Part shown: positions 8,540 through 22,406 of the stretch, one piece after another | Position numbering within the stretch: position 1 is the first letter of the stretch | Layout: each line of letters opens with the position of its first letter | Source of the DNA: Plantago elongata | Taxonomy: Eukaryota > Streptophyta > Magnoliopsida > Lamiales > Plantaginaceae | Assembly: GCA_036897095.1 (NCBI GenBank) | Contig: JAYMSP010001624.1 | Span: 1 to 30,287 of the forward strand | Reading direction: 5' to 3' | Length of the DNA stretch: 30,287 nt | The notes under the pieces: model-generated | The model's input: the letters and a program-made list of their open reading frames with translations, nothing else | What the model was told of the DNA's origin: nothing | The model's database searches: none | Position numbers and translations under genes: made by a program

Positions 8540-11096
8540 ATGGTTAGAGCACCATGCTGTGAGAAGATGGGACTGAAGAAAGGTCCATGGAGTCCTGAAG
8601 AAGATGAGACTCTCATCTCTTACATTAACCAACATGGCCATGCCAATTGGCGTGCTCTTCCTAAACAAGCCGGTAAGACGATAGCCATTTATTTGACTTT
8701 ATCATCTTATTCATTTATGATTCCGCCCCTGATTTATGAATTCCCTACTTAGATATCATTTTAGCATAATTTGAAGTTCATTTCCGACTACGTTGTTGAT
8801 TTCTAAGCACCTTACTTCTTTTTAAGGCTAGTGATTTGGTACACTTTCTTTTGGTGCCAAAAGCCTCATCAGAATGTTAGCCATGTCTTAACTTGTTATA
8901 GACAGACACATTTGATTTCCAGATGGCCGGATAGTTACCTAAAATAGTTGATTCTTTAGTAAAATTCCATACATTTTATTTTATTGTGTTCTACTGATAT
9001 TTTACAGGTCTATTAAGATGTGGAAAGAGTTGCAGATTGAGGTGGACAAACTACTTGAGGCCGGACATAAAGAGAGGAAATTTCAGTAGAGAGGAAGAGG
9101 ACACAATCATCAACTTGCATCAAATGCTTGGAAATAGGTATGTATATCTGCATGTGTTCATTGGACCACTATTCGATATAATATAAGTGAAGAGTTAGAT
9201 GAAGATCATCACACTCTGAATACTATTCTGTTTACCTTGAATTATACACCTTACACAATATTTCATCAGATCATACACAGATTATTAAACTAGCTAGTAA
9301 TAGTAGTATATATTGTCACTAAAATCTATGGCATATATGTATGCATTCAGTTTTGGCACCATTCTCATAGATTAGTTACAATCACATGCATTTTGACGCC
9401 ATCTTTTACGGTGATGTGATATCATCTCTTACTCCAATTTGCTTCAATACAAACAAACATGCAAACTGGATTTAATCAATTTCTCAAATGATAGATCTAG
9501 TCAATACTTTGTGCCTTTGATAGTTCACATTTATAATTATATATATAGCACCAATTTGTTTTTGTTAATGGAATGAAATTTATTTTATAACTCTTCCAAG
9601 AACCCTCAATTGAATTAATGCCTTCAAGTTTTTGGCACTATTCAAGCTGCTTAATGCCTCATCTCCTATGTCACATGATGTCTAGGTATAGCATAATATA
9701 ATCTCTTCAATTCTTGTTATGTATAGCGACATGCAATGCCTACTTTGACATTATGCATATGTTTATTAAAAGTGATTGACAAGTATATGTTAGTATTAAC
9801 CGATCAAATAGTTATCGCTCAAATTACTAATTCGACTTCATAACATCGTAAATTTTTTGAGCTCATAAATCAGACTCTTTTTTTAGAAAATGTTATCGAT
9901 AAACTAGCTAATAATTAATTGTGAATATGATAAGTTGGTTATTTTTTATAATATCATTTAATACATTAATAGCTTATAATACAACTCGAGTTAGTCGTTC
10001 ACGCTATAAGCTTAGTCCAAGTGTTCACATTGGTATATGGTTAATAATGTATAGTAGTATACCATAAGATGTTTATAAGAAGTATCTTCTTGGACACAAA
10101 AATCACTCATCATAAAAGACAAACTAAGTAAGAACTTTTTATACTATGTCTCTGTCACACTGAATCACGAGTATGGTATATTTATTTGAATGCCCTTCTC
10201 AATGTATGTGCATGTTGGAATTTAGCAAAAACGAATAAACTAGTGAATTTTTCAAGTTGATTCCTTATTATTCCATTGATTGGTTCAAATTCAAATATAA
10301 CTGTTCAATTTGCAAGTGTGTCCAAAATCATTAGTGTTCTTGTTACAGACAACAACGCACGTAGTGGCTTATATCTTCTTAGGATTTTGTGTCCAATTGT
10401 TTAAGGCCAAGCACAAGATTTAATGACTGAACATGACAGATAAATTTAAACCTCTAACGTTAGTTTAGTGATCTGTGATTAGTTAAATTAAAAATTGCAC
10501 AACAAGGGCCATTATATATCTGTATTTTTGTATCTGATCATCATATTCTCTTTTTTTTTTTCAGGTGGTCTGCAATTGCAGCTAGGTTACCTGGAAGAAC
10601 TGATAATGAAATAAAAAATGTTTGGCATACCCACTTGAAGAAAAAGCTAACAAGAGGCCATCATGATGAAACTTCTCAGTGCTCCAAGAGGCACTCACTT
10701 GTCAAAACTTCCAAATGTGAGTCCAAAACTCTTGAGAATTCGAATTCGAATTCGAGTGCCTCAGAAGAAATTGTTAGTAGTCCGCAACAATATTCTAGTG
10801 AAATGTCATCCGTCATCAACCCTTCTACAACGGATAAGCATCCTGTAGCAAAGCATGAAGAAACAGACTATTCATCCGAGTACTTTCCTCAAATTGACGA
10901 AAGTTTTTGGTCAGAGGAGATATCTACGAATAGTCCGGTGAAGGAAAATGCAAATGAAAGAGACATTGGCGAAACATCACTAAAAACTACGGAAAATGTG
11001 GAGAAGGGTGATTCAAAAGGAAATGATGAGAGCATGGACTTTTGGTACAATCTTTTCATTGGAGCTGGGGACATGCCAGATTTACCAGAATTTTGA
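8540..11096 (+). CDS. R2R3-MYB transcription factor, subgroup 2 (MYB13/14/15 type)
   Basis: This is a nuclear DNA-binding regulator. Three exons, 8540-8672, 9008-9137 and 10565-11096, join to 264 residues; the introns are 335 and 1,427 nt with GT-AG ends at the positions usual for R2R3-MYBs (inside the [10 protein letters not shown] and GN|RW codons). The N-terminus [20 protein letters not shown] starts R2 (about 14-61), followed by [20 protein letters not shown] and R3 (about 67-112) with [20 protein letters not shown] and then [11 protein letters not shown]. The HTHLKKKL boundary and the C-terminal IDESFWSE motif mark subgroup 2, known in Arabidopsis and grape for stress-linked regulation of cold responses, lignin and stilbene genes. 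A second acidic/aromatic end ([12 protein letters not shown]...LPEF) probably contributes to activation. The R3 lacks the bHLH-interaction signature. It appears intact. The targets here are inference. Confidence 0.95.
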
Positions 11097-12325
11097 GGGG
11101 CTGTTTTGGAATTTTCCAGAGCCGGCATTTTTGAATATTTAATTGTGGGCTCTGTTTTGCTCCTATGATGATATCAGTTTTCAAATAATGGGCTGCTGAT
11201 TTCAAGGGTGCCAATAAATGGATTAGTCCATTTTCCTTTTAACGTTGATAAAGAGGAAAAAAGGGAGAGTGAGTGGGAGACATCAGATCTTAGGAAAATT
11301 AGAGTTTGAATTAGAAAATTTGGTTTTTGTAGATTTAGAAGTTGAGAGATAGGAAAATGAGATGAATTTGGTGTCGGCCAGTCCAATGAATTGTTAAGTC
11401 AAGTTTGATGTTCTTGTGGTTATCGCTCTTACAAATGCACTTTCCTTTTCCACTATGAAGTTGTCAACGCGTTTTACTAGCTTCATTTGAGATCAAGCCA
11501 GGCGAAGTAGCAGCCATCGTATGTTAATCAATAGTGAAATAAGTGAGATACAAATATCAAATGGCTAATTAGTAAGTAAAACTTCAACATCTCGAACATG
11601 AACAGACTAGAAGTAATTTTGGTGTTTCTAATCTTAGTTTGAAGTGATTCTAATGTTTGTGCTACATTCGCCTATAATGCTGCCTCACAGTCTTATAATG
11701 CAACATTAAGAGCTTGTAACACAACAACCTATATTAATGATCAGATCTCTAAAAACAAACTAGTCTGAGATTGACTCTGGATTTTGTCCTTTGGCACTAA
11801 GTCCCACACTCCCACTCTTCATTTCATTCATCAGAAGTCATTTTCTTAATCTCATTTCAATTTCCATGCCTCAACTCCCCAATCCCTCGCCTCCCTAACC
11901 TTTAAATGTAAAGAGTTTGGTTTAACTGTTTGAATGGTAAGCGTCATTTATTCAGTTTTTACGAGTAAATAACAATCAATACAGCAACAAGACACTTAAT
12001 TCTGCAATGCGAGGGGGAATCCAAAATGTGCAGGTGATGGTTAGATGTGGTATGTTGGTGATGCGTGTGGGTTGAATGTGCGAAAACCAATGGCTAGACG
12101 ATGCTACACACCAATTTCAGAAGAAAAGAAGCCTTGGTTATATTATTCAGAATGTATATCAATTCAGAAATATCCACCAAGCAGTAGGTCCTAGGACCAT
12201 CAAGAGTAAAATCTCAGCATCAGCTTTCATCAATTAGCATGATATTGTATTGGCATTATTTGAGACAAGATCTACTTCTATTGCCTTACAGATAAGACGT
12301 ACTTGCTTCAGCATAGAAAGATAAT
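11097..12325. other. Intergenic region between convergent MYB and MDH genes
   Basis: This holds the 3'UTRs of the two convergent genes. I see no further gene, RNA or element in it. Confidence 0.55.
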
Positions 12326-14547
<2,222 letters not shown>

Positions 14548-14664
14548 TGTTGAAGGTAATCTGGTCGATCGAGAAACTGATGGAAACGGTGAAATCAAAT
14601 GCGATTCTCGTGCTTCGTTTCAGTACAACAAGAGACTGAATATGTGAAGTGAGGGTGGTCATGA

Positions 14665-14672
14665 TATTTATA
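14665..14672 (-). promoter_or_regulatory. TATA box of the MDH gene
   Basis: On the minus strand TATAAATA lies about 118 nt upstream of the MDH start codon, in the context GACATATAAATATCATG. The spacing fits a leader of roughly 85-90 nt. Confidence 0.65.
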
Positions 14673-14699
14673 TGTCACTTTAGCCAAGGTGTATTCTGC

Positions 14700-15400
14700 A
14701 AAATACTTGTAAGAATGAGAAATTACAGTAATTTTCAACGGAAGTCGTTCACGAAATCTTTATAATATTAAAGTCCTAAAAGTTCAAAAATAATGATGAT
14801 GCAGTTCTTTCATGAACTACTTCATCCGTCTCCTTCTAATTTATCGATTTCAGTAAAGTTTTATAATTATTTTAAAATAAAACTTTTACATTTATCGTTT
14901 AAGATTAATCTGTGATCGAAGTTAAAGACGGTCTATCGAATAAATCAAAGTCGATAATTTTGAATGGAAAAAGAAAAGTAAATGTTAATGGTACCCTGCA
15001 AATAAGTATTCAATATGTTAAACGTTTAGCTCCCTAAAAAAAGCCTTACGTGGTTTTAGGTCACAAATAAGAGAAAAGGGATCCATTCACATGAATTTTC
15101 CAGGGTGCTTGTCAGTTGAGAATTAGGTGTGGCAAGTAATTGTCAATTTGCATTGATTCACGGTCTTCACACCCATAATTTTATGTAGCGATATTATCTA
15201 ATCGGATATGAAATTGGGAAAACTCGGCCAAGAGGCCCTTTCAATCCTTCTCTTACAAAAAAAGGCCCCCACAGTTTCATACATATTATTACTTTTTACT
15301 ATTTATCTAGAAAACAATTATAAATTGTCACAAATACCCCTCATGCATATAATGTAATTTCAAATACAGTATAAATCTGATTGTGAAGTTATAATATTCA
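14700..15400. other. Intergenic DNA upstream of MDH, no gene seen
   Basis: The composition is AT-rich, with a short stretch near 15220-15290 (CTCGGCCAAGAGGCCC and AAAAAAAGGCCCCCACAG) that resembles repeat-derived DNA. No coding signal is present. Confidence 0.5.
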
Positions 15401-15404
15401 TCTA

Positions 15405-15855
15405 GAAATCAACAAAAAGCTAGTTGAATTATAAAGCTAAATTCTTGTATATGAACTATGAATCCTATATCATGCAAAACATGGACCTTTGAGGTTTGAA
15501 TCTTGTTGTGAAGTTACTATATACATCAATAAATCAACCAAAAACTAGTTGAATTATAAAGCTGAAATATCGATTACATCCATACTCAAGATTGAAAAGA
15601 AGAAATTGAAAATTTTACCTTGAATCAATTCTTCTATATGAACTAAGAATCATGTAACATGGAATCATGCAACAAAAAGCTAGTTGAATATTGTAAAGCT
15701 AAATTGTCAATTACATCCAAAATCAAGATTGAGAGAATAAATAGTCGAAAATTTTACATGGAAGCAGTTCTTTTGTATGAACTATGCAAACATGAACCTC
15801 TGAAGTTTGAATCTTGTTTTAAAGTCATAAATATTCTTCTTGTATTCATCAACAC
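15405..15855 (+). repeat. Imperfect direct repeats, three partial copies
   Basis: The motif AAAAAGCTAGTTGAATTATA begins at 15414, recurs as AAAAACTAGTTGAATTATAA at 15540 and as AAAAAGCTAGTTGAATATTG at 15674. A second landmark, ATGAACTATG or ATGAACTAAG, follows each copy (about 15451, 15638, 15778). A third, CATGGACCTTTGAGGTTTGA and its variant CATGAACCTCTGAAGTTTGA, occurs at about 15479 and 15791. The landmarks keep the same order, with part of the unit missing from the middle copy. It looks like a duplicated non-coding unit of unknown origin. Confidence 0.7.
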
Positions 15856-15929
15856 TACCGTAGGACCTGTAGTGTTTCTTGAACCTTGTGTAAATAGTTT
15901 GACATTGACTACTTTTTACAATATATGAT

Positions 15930-17200
15930 TACTTGTCATCATCAGTACTGAAAAAATTATATTTGTAATTGGTGTCTGATTCGATCGAAATAGTCTGATC
16001 GTAGTCAGTGAAATTGCTAGGCACCGATGAAATTGGAATTTGCCTATACACCATTGATCAAAATAAGACGGTGTTTGTTTTGCCTGATAGGGTTATATCG
16101 GTCATCTCAAGAAGGACTAATAACTATTCCTTATATTGTTTGAAACTGGATGTGCCGTTTTGTGAATGAAACAAATTGTAGTGGTAGCGACTTGTAAGGC
16201 CCTCTATAAAATTTTAGCTTCCCGATTGGATTGGGTTGGATAACGAGGTCCATTTTCATCTGGATTGGCCCAACAACCAAGAATTCCATCCAACTGAAAC
16301 GGATGTGACGCCAATTTTAATTTATTTTGGACCACCGATAAACTCACGTGGTAGAACAAAATTGCGTGGTTAAGTATGATCAAACATGTGATTCAAAATG
16401 GCTAATTGTCTTCCGACATCCACCTAAACTCCTGCATTAATCAGAATAATATAATGGACTTATTAGACTGACATAATATATTGTTTTTCATTAGAAGAGT
16501 TAAGTACCTTTTCCCGTATTTATGGTGGATAAATATTAATAGTGATTAAATTGTAGTTGAATTGTTAAAATTAATAATTGATATATAACTAGAATTATAT
16601 AGTGAATAATTGATGAATAGTGACTACATTTTAGTAGATAATTGATGTATAGTAACTAAATTATAATTGAATTGAAAAATTAAGTTGTAATTCAACTTTT
16701 GAGAAATAAATAAATACTCATTTGTAGTTGTTTTATAAAAATAAATTGATAGAACCTCAATTACAGTTGAATTACAATTCTTAACCAAACAAATATTACA
16801 TATTGAAATGTTAAATATACCATCAAAAAGTTAGTAATACCAACCGGTAAGAGGAATATTTTTATTGAGCTTCAAGTGTTAATTTGTAAAATTCAGAAAA
16901 CATAGATAAAATTAAAATTTCTGATAGACAATATGTTATTGACCGAATTTATTAGACTTTGTAAGTGAAAATAACCTAACATTACATGTCTTATAACTTT
17001 GTCACCGGTGCTATTCTGAGATGAGTAGATCTAAGTGTATATCCAACATGATGTATACACTCTGCAAGGGGATTTTTAAACAAATAAGAAAGAATTTTAT
17101 AACTTATGAAATTTCACACAAATATGGATATAACAACATCAGTTGTAGCCTTGCTTGATCTCGCAATATTAATTTACTAGTTGCACACATATCTATCATA
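15930..17200. other. Gene-poor AT-rich spacer with a short inverted repeat
   Basis: No gene is seen. Around 16540-16800 the sequence is rich in TAATTGATGTATAGT and TTGAATT motifs. TTGTAATTCAAC (about 16685) faces its complement GTTGAATTACAA (about 16765), each followed by TTAA-rich flanks, so it could be an eroded MITE. Its ends could not be set. Confidence 0.4.
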
Positions 17201-17307
17201 TGGCTAAAAGTTACATTTTTGTTGTTCTTCATTGGATTAAGAAGAACATTTTTGTCAATCTCATTCATGAACTGATCATAATAGATACGAAACTCTTCTC
17301 CTTGGGA

Positions 17308-17625
17308 TTAGGAACTTCTTTTCAACATCTCCTGGAATTCAAGAATGGACTGCTCTCTTTGAAGTTTCATATCCTGGCGAAATTTGTTGATGAAATCTTC
17401 CGCTCGTTCATCAATCCCTCGAAACTCCGGTATAGGAGAGACCTTCCACTTCTCACCAGCTTCACCAACAGAAGTACTAACTCTGTTTCTGCTCTGATCA
17501 CAAACTTCTACGTTTCGAACTTTCCCAGTTTTCGCCTTTCCGCCTTCTCTTGCTGCAACATTCGTGACAGGCCAGGCTTTATCGGATGAAGAAGCACCCG
17601 AACCACTCGATGTATTATAGCCCAT
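17308..17625 (-). CDS. Small DUF761 (PF05553-type) protein, single exon
   Basis: The 105-residue product starts MGYNTSSGSGASSSDKAWPV and has a Ser/Gly-rich, low-complexity N-terminal half. The C-terminal part, PEFRGIDERAEDFINKFRQD followed by MKLQREQSILEFQEMLKRSS, matches the conserved end of plant DUF761 proteins (R/E-A-E-x-FI-x-KF, LQR, SI-x-x-x-x-EML). The family has no established molecular function; members are plant-specific and several are small single-exon proteins like this. No signal peptide or membrane segment is visible. A run of 26 T on the plus strand (A on the coding strand) lies only 17 bp upstream of the start codon, inside the likely 5'UTR. The C-terminal motif makes it very likely to be a real gene. 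Confidence 0.8.
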   Translation of the reverse strand: MGYNTSSGSGASSSDKAWPVTNVAAREGGKAKTGKVRNVEVCDQSRNRVSTSVGEAGEKWKVSPIPEFRGIDERAEDFINKFRQDMKLQREQSILEFQEMLKRSS

Positions 17626-17641
17626 GAATGTGAGGCGAGGA

Positions 17642-17667
17642 TTTTTTTTTTTTTTTTTTTTTTTTTT
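17642..17667. repeat. Homopolymer run of 26 T
   Basis: Twenty-six consecutive T residues lie just 5' of the DUF761 gene, so its leader would carry a poly(A) tract next to the start codon. Runs of this length are error-prone in sequencing and assembly, so the exact count is uncertain. Confidence 0.9.
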
Positions 17668-17878
17668 GGTTTGGATATGAGATTGGAATTGAAGCAGGAG
17701 TATTTATGCTGCTAGTGTTTGGTTTGTTAGGCGAAGAAAAGTGTAGAATCTGATCATATATCTTGCTGGAATAATACTTATCCTTTGGATAGAAGGTTTG
17801 GTCAGAGTTTGGTTCTGTTTCTTGTTGTTCACATTTCATTCATACATGAAAAAAATGGTATGGGCCACTGAGCAATGT

Positions 17879-17917
17879 TCTTCTTCTTCTTCATCATCAA
17901 TCATCATCATCACATGA
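17879..17917. repeat. Mixed trinucleotide microsatellite (TTC/ATC)
   Basis: A short (TTC)n tract passes into (ATC)n copies with one interruption, ending near CACATGATC. It lies in the upstream region of the DUF761 gene. Confidence 0.7.
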
Positions 17918-18394
17918 TCATTGAATAGAAGCACTCGAAATGGTATCATTTTGTGTCATTTTGTTCTCTTTCTTGGTCTTATCCTTATGTCCCATTTCGT
18001 GTAAGATTCAAAATGGTATACACCAATAGATAAACAATGGTTGGAGGTTTTAGTGGTTATATATGACTTGAAATTTTATAAAAGTTCGTTACACCAAATA
18101 GATGAAACATTTATGTTTAATTGCATCGAAAGAGAGAATATGTTAGACTAGTTGAGATAACCTATCCATTAATTCAACTTGGATAACAAATATTCTTTCT
18201 TGTGATATGCGGATTGTGAATGATCGAAGAAACTATCCAAGAATTGGGTTCCAAATCCTAACCCAGAATGTTTACTTTCTAAAGGCACCTTAGATTTTCG
18301 GCCTACACTTACATGTTATCGACTTTTATTTAGAGAATCAGAAGTATAATATAAAGATAAATAACATAACTTACCAAACCAAAACCGAGAGAAC
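17918..18394. other. Intergenic spacer, nothing recognised
   Basis: AT-rich, non-coding on both strands, between the DUF761 promoter region and the hAT-like element. Confidence 0.5.
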
Positions 18395-18402
18395 AACTCA
18401 AG

Positions 18403-19280
18403 TAGGGGTGAGTATCGGTTAACCGAGTCCGGACCGATATGGTCCGGACCAATTTTTAGGCATTTTCCCATCCCGGAGTCCGGACCTAAATTAGTTCGGT
18501 CCAGGACCGGACCGAATCGAAAAAATGGGTACGGTCCGGACCTGGACCGACAATAATCGAATTTAATAAAAAGATTGAAAAACTGAAAAATTCTGATTCA
18601 AACCAACATACGTGCCTCTTTTTCAAATCCGAACAAATCGACTTCATCTGATTGTGATAATCAACCTCCATGGATATTGAAATCAGTAATAAGAGAAATG
18701 AAGAAAGGAGGTAGAGATTTGAGCAAATCTGAAAATCTGAAGATGGAGGCTGTTGTGGTGGAGGGTTGGAGGTGGGCAGAGCAAAGGTGGTGCAAGTGGG
18801 CGGAGGAGAGGAGACGGGGTGAAGGTGGGCGGTGGCGGAGCAGAGGAGGTAAAGGTGGACGGAGTGCAGGTGGGTAGAGGCGGAATAGAGGGGGTGAAGG
18901 TGGGCGGAGGAGAGGAGATGGGGTGAAGGTGGGCAGAGTACATAAGGTGTGACGGAGGGGTGGAGCCGTGGAGGGAGGCGTTGAGATCGGTGGTGTAGGG
19001 AAGTGTCGGAGTCGGTGGTGGAGGGAGGCGGTCGTCGGTGGTGGAAAGCGGTTGTCATCGGTGGTGGAAATTGTTTCTTCAAGGGTGACTTTGGAGCTAG
19101 GATTTTGAAGGAAAGTAGGTATATTCGATCCGCTCGATCCAACACACGGTTTTTCAGTATTTGACCCGGACTGAACCGAGGACCAAGAATTCAAAATAGT
19201 AAAGTCCGAGAACCGGACCGAGTAGGTATAGGGCCGGCCCGAGGGCCGGTTCGGTCCGGTCTCATTTCTTCTCAGTCCTA
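18403..19280. mobile_element. Non-autonomous hAT-like element, 878 bp
   Basis: The element starts TAGGGGTGAG and ends CTCAGTCCTA (reverse complement TAGGACTGAG; 8 of 10 match). It is flanked by AACTCAAG (18395-18402) and GACTCAAG (19281-19288), an 8-bp target duplication with one mismatch, the hAT signature. Both subterminal regions are crowded with CGGTCCGG and GGTCCGGACC palindromes, which in hAT elements are typical transposase-binding repeats. The interior is GC-rich and strand-biased with a minisatellite (about 18760-18950), and has no transposase domain. Long open frames across it on the minus strand encode only Pro/His/Ser/Thr-rich low-complexity sequence and I treat them as non-genic. 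Confidence 0.8.
18760..19075 (+). repeat. G-rich minisatellite inside the hAT-like element
   Basis: Variants of GGTGGGCGGAGGAGAGGAGA and GGGGTGAAGGTGGGC recur irregularly from about 18760 to 18950. A second family, CGGTGGTGGAAAGCGGTTGTC and variants, recurs at about 19010-19070. Strong G-over-C bias on the plus strand opens long accidental frames. Confidence 0.75.
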
Positions 19281-19289
19281 GACTCAAGT

Positions 19290-20813
19290 ATGTTTGTATG
19301 TTTGTTTACAACATTTTGTCCCCTCACTTACAGTTAAATTGAATCTATTAGCTGCACAAAGTAGAATTTTCTAACAAACAAATCCGCACCAAGTGCATTT
19401 TATTGATAATCAATTGCAATTCAAAGTAATGGCACTGAATAATGCAAGCAAATGAATGGTTCCAATAGTTTAAGTATAAATTGGCCCCGCATAATAATAT
19501 TACCAGAATTCATGAACACCGGTATAATAAGTAATGTAAACGCACAATTATAAAAGTTAGAAAAGATTTTTAGTACATAAATAATGTGGAATGAACCTTT
19601 CAACTTTGAGCAATTGTTCCTCGCAATCTTGATGCTATGCAATCTCTCGGTCCCATCGAGTTCTAGTCATTGACATTTACATCAACATGGAAAGAAAAAT
19701 ATAATAAATTTTTCATAAAAATAATTGAAGATAACGTTGATAAAGTTCACTCACACCATCACATATTTCTCACTATAAATATATATCAAGCTAGAACAGG
19801 AGGAAAACACAAATCAGAACATGTCATCCACATTTACCCTGTGTTATACAAAAGATACAAGTCTTGCCTCGCAAACTATAAAAGTGCTGGAGGTACTGTA
19901 AGAGGATTACATATGTTGACATCTGAAACTGGCATGAAAGAAGCAGAAATGTGTGACAAATTAAGCATTTGTTCAACCACCAAAGATGGATCCTTTTATC
20001 AAAGAAATAACTAGCTCATTCCAAGATTTGTCTAGCATTGTGTTGCAACTTTCAAACATTTTTGCATGATGGCATTGAACATGAAATATACACACTTGTA
20101 ATGCATGATCATGTGTTAAAGGAGATATAAAGTGCTATGATGAGACCTTGGAAGGATTTGTCAAATTAGAGCGAACTCGATTGACAAAAATTAGAAGAGA
20201 GAGGGGGGAAAAATTCAATTAAAGAACTGGGGTTTTTAGTGTTTGACACATTTTTTTATACTCTGGGATTTTATTGATTGACACATTTTTTTATAGAGAG
20301 TATATTTATAAAAAGTAAATTCATAAATTATTAATGAAGTAATACAACTAAAGTTTCTCAATATGAATACCGAAGTCTCCTAATTATGCGTTACATGTTT
20401 TCATAATTTACATGCAATAGGTCTTTATTCATAATTTATGATCTTGGACCAAATAACTTAAAGAACAAAAATAAGCAAAGTATTTAATTGAAATAAGGAT
20501 TAATGGGATTCATGTGTGCCTGTTAGATTTGCACAATTACTTGTCGTAATAAAATTGGATCAAAAAGTTAGTTCTCCCTCCCCCAAACACACACACGAGC
20601 CCCCAAGACTTTCAAGTATCACATCCGCTTGAAGGCGAGTCCTTGCCATTCCCCTAATTGAATGTCCTCGCGCGAGTTCTGCCTTCATAAATTGACATCA
20701 TTAGTTTGATTATATACAATTATACATTCCCTTGATTTTGATTGTGGTAGATAGTCAAAGCTGGGATTCCAGTTTTTTCTATTGTCACATCCTTCATAAA
20801 AATAATATAAAAA
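19290..20813. other. Gene-poor spacer
   Basis: I see no supported gene. A 114-codon open frame at 19670-20014 (+) has no recognisable domain and an AT-rich, non-gene-like codon pattern. The phrase TTGACACATTTTTTTATA occurs twice, near 20243 and 20278. A CT/CA-rich patch lies at about 20570-20680. Confidence 0.5.
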
Positions 20814-20997
20814 CTTATGAAAGTCCAAGTTTTTGTGAGTCCTGAGAGTCCGGCAATATCGTATACTAATTGTGCGGTGTAGTATGTAAATTGTGGTTTT
20901 TTGTGTAATTGCAAATTGTATATTATTGTATGTTAATTATGCGGCTGAATCGTTTTGTGTGGAACTCTCTAGACTTTCCGGACTCTCAGGAGAGTTT
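20814..20997 (-). mobile_element. Small non-autonomous inverted-repeat element, copy 2
   Basis: The reverse complement runs from AAACTCTCCTGAGAGTCCGG to CTTGGACTTTCATAAG and is homologous along its length to 3603-3777. In this copy the internal inverted repeat is perfect over 14 bp: TCCTGAGAGTCCGG (20840-20853) and CCGGACTCTCAGGA (20978-20991). It is non-coding. The orientation is opposite to copy 1 in the NLR intron. Confidence 0.7.
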
Positions 20998-21500
20998 CTC
21001 TAAAAATAATATGCATATGCTCATAAAACTTAACGTAATACTGTATAATATGGTAATATGTTAGCTACATGGCTATACAGATGTCCTCATGCATACAAAT
21101 CCTTTGAAATTCCCGCTATAAACGTTACATCCTTACTTCATCCTTAGAATCTTAAAAGGTATTACAAAACTCGTACAACTTTTAAGTGATTTGTAATCGC
21201 ATCGAAAATAAAGCTAATTAAAGTTTGTAAATGTCAAATTAAGCTAAGTATCCCATGATTAGATTAAGATTAAATTGTAAAGAAGATAAATAAAGTAGTA
21301 GTAGATCTAGTAGCACCCAAAGTGTAGTAGTAGTCACTCTCCTCTCCTGGTGAAACTATTGATTATCAGCAGCTGCTATCTACCTGTCCACAACACACAA
21401 CCCACCGACGCAGTGAAATCAATCAATTGAACAAGATTGAGATCTACCCTCTCTTCTTCTTTTCATCTCAGATTCGTTATATATTTCCAATTCCTAACAA

Positions 21501-21510
21501 TATATAAAAA
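21501..21510 (+). promoter_or_regulatory. TATA box of the PMT gene
   Basis: TATATAAAAA precedes a CT-rich leader, a common arrangement in plant genes, and would place the transcription start near 21535. It lies about 140 nt upstream of a probable leader-intron donor. Confidence 0.55.
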
Positions 21511-21648
21511 CCCATCAGCAAAAAAATACTCCCATCTTTTCTTCACTCCACAGAACCGAATCTTGGTTCGATCCCAATTCCATTCTCACCACCATTACCT
21601 CTCGCCCTGTTCCATTTCAGATCTGCCCAGATCGATTTATCCACTAAA

Positions 21649-22361
21649 GTAAGCATTTTTACACTCTGATCTCATCTTCTCGTTTGCTTTTCTGGTTTAC
21701 TGATCCGTTTGCCTTTACTAGTTTTGTTGAGTTAGACTCAAATTGATTATGGGTGTTTCTGTTTTCTGTTCCGGTGTGGGTAATGCTGTTGTTTGGGTTT
21801 GTTTTTGGGTGATTTGTGGTAAAGGTGAAGTCTTGGAGGATTTCTTGATTGATCTGAATTGTGGGTCAGTTTGATTTTAGTTTGTTGATGGAACAAGATT
21901 GGATCTTTTGATGCATGAATTGTTTTGAAAGTCGATGCTTGTGGTAACTTATTCTATAATTGTACTATCAGTCCTTGTGTAATAAATGTGACCACTCCAA
22001 TCAGTGGAGAAGAGTAAGTAGTTCTAGGCAATTAATTGGTTTTTTTTGAAAAGGAGCAGTCTTTGGTAACTGGTACGAATCTGTTGATTAATAGTCTCAT
22101 TTTTTAGTGATATGCTTCCATATTGAGATGAACATTTTACATTCATGTGCATTTATCCCATGGCTTATTTAGGCTTGTGTCTTGCTGGCTTGCATATATT
22201 ATAATAGTAATGCATTGTATGTGTACTTGATCAAAACACTTAGAGATTTATCCTCGTGTATATTCAATTTATGCCACAGATTGCTTGAGCTCTGTCTTTA
22301 CCGAAAATGTTGTGAGATCTCTGGCTGTTGAAGAGATCACTTGTTTGAGCTATACGTTCAG
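21649..22361 (+). other. Probable 5'UTR intron of the PMT gene
   Basis: A donor in CACTAAA|GTAAGC (21648/21649) is followed by a T-rich, G/T-biased stretch typical of plant leader introns. A likely acceptor is TACGTTCAG|ACTTTG (ending 22361), leaving 45 nt of leader before the start codon at 22407. An alternative acceptor is GCCACAG near 22279. This is predicted from splice signals only. Confidence 0.45.
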
Positions 22362-22406
22362 ACTTTGAGGTTTTAAGTTTTTCCAAGGTCTATTGAAGCT
22401 GGACTA

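Noticed and set aside
17200..17589. 129-codon plus-strand open frame
   Set aside because: It is the antisense of the DUF761 gene, whose minus-strand protein has a recognisable conserved C-terminus.
18486..19287. Long minus-strand open frames (219 and 208 codons) rich in Pro, His, Ser and Thr
   Set aside because: They run through the G-rich minisatellite and the ends of the hAT-like element, overlap each other in different frames and contain no domain. Strand bias explains the lack of stops.
19670..20014. 114-codon plus-strand open frame
   Set aside because: No recognisable domain, AT-rich composition and no promoter or splice context. Kept only as a spacer remark.
21437..21652. 71-codon open frame in the PMT leader region
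   Set aside because: It overlaps the TATA box and the predicted 5'UTR exon and encodes no recognisable protein.
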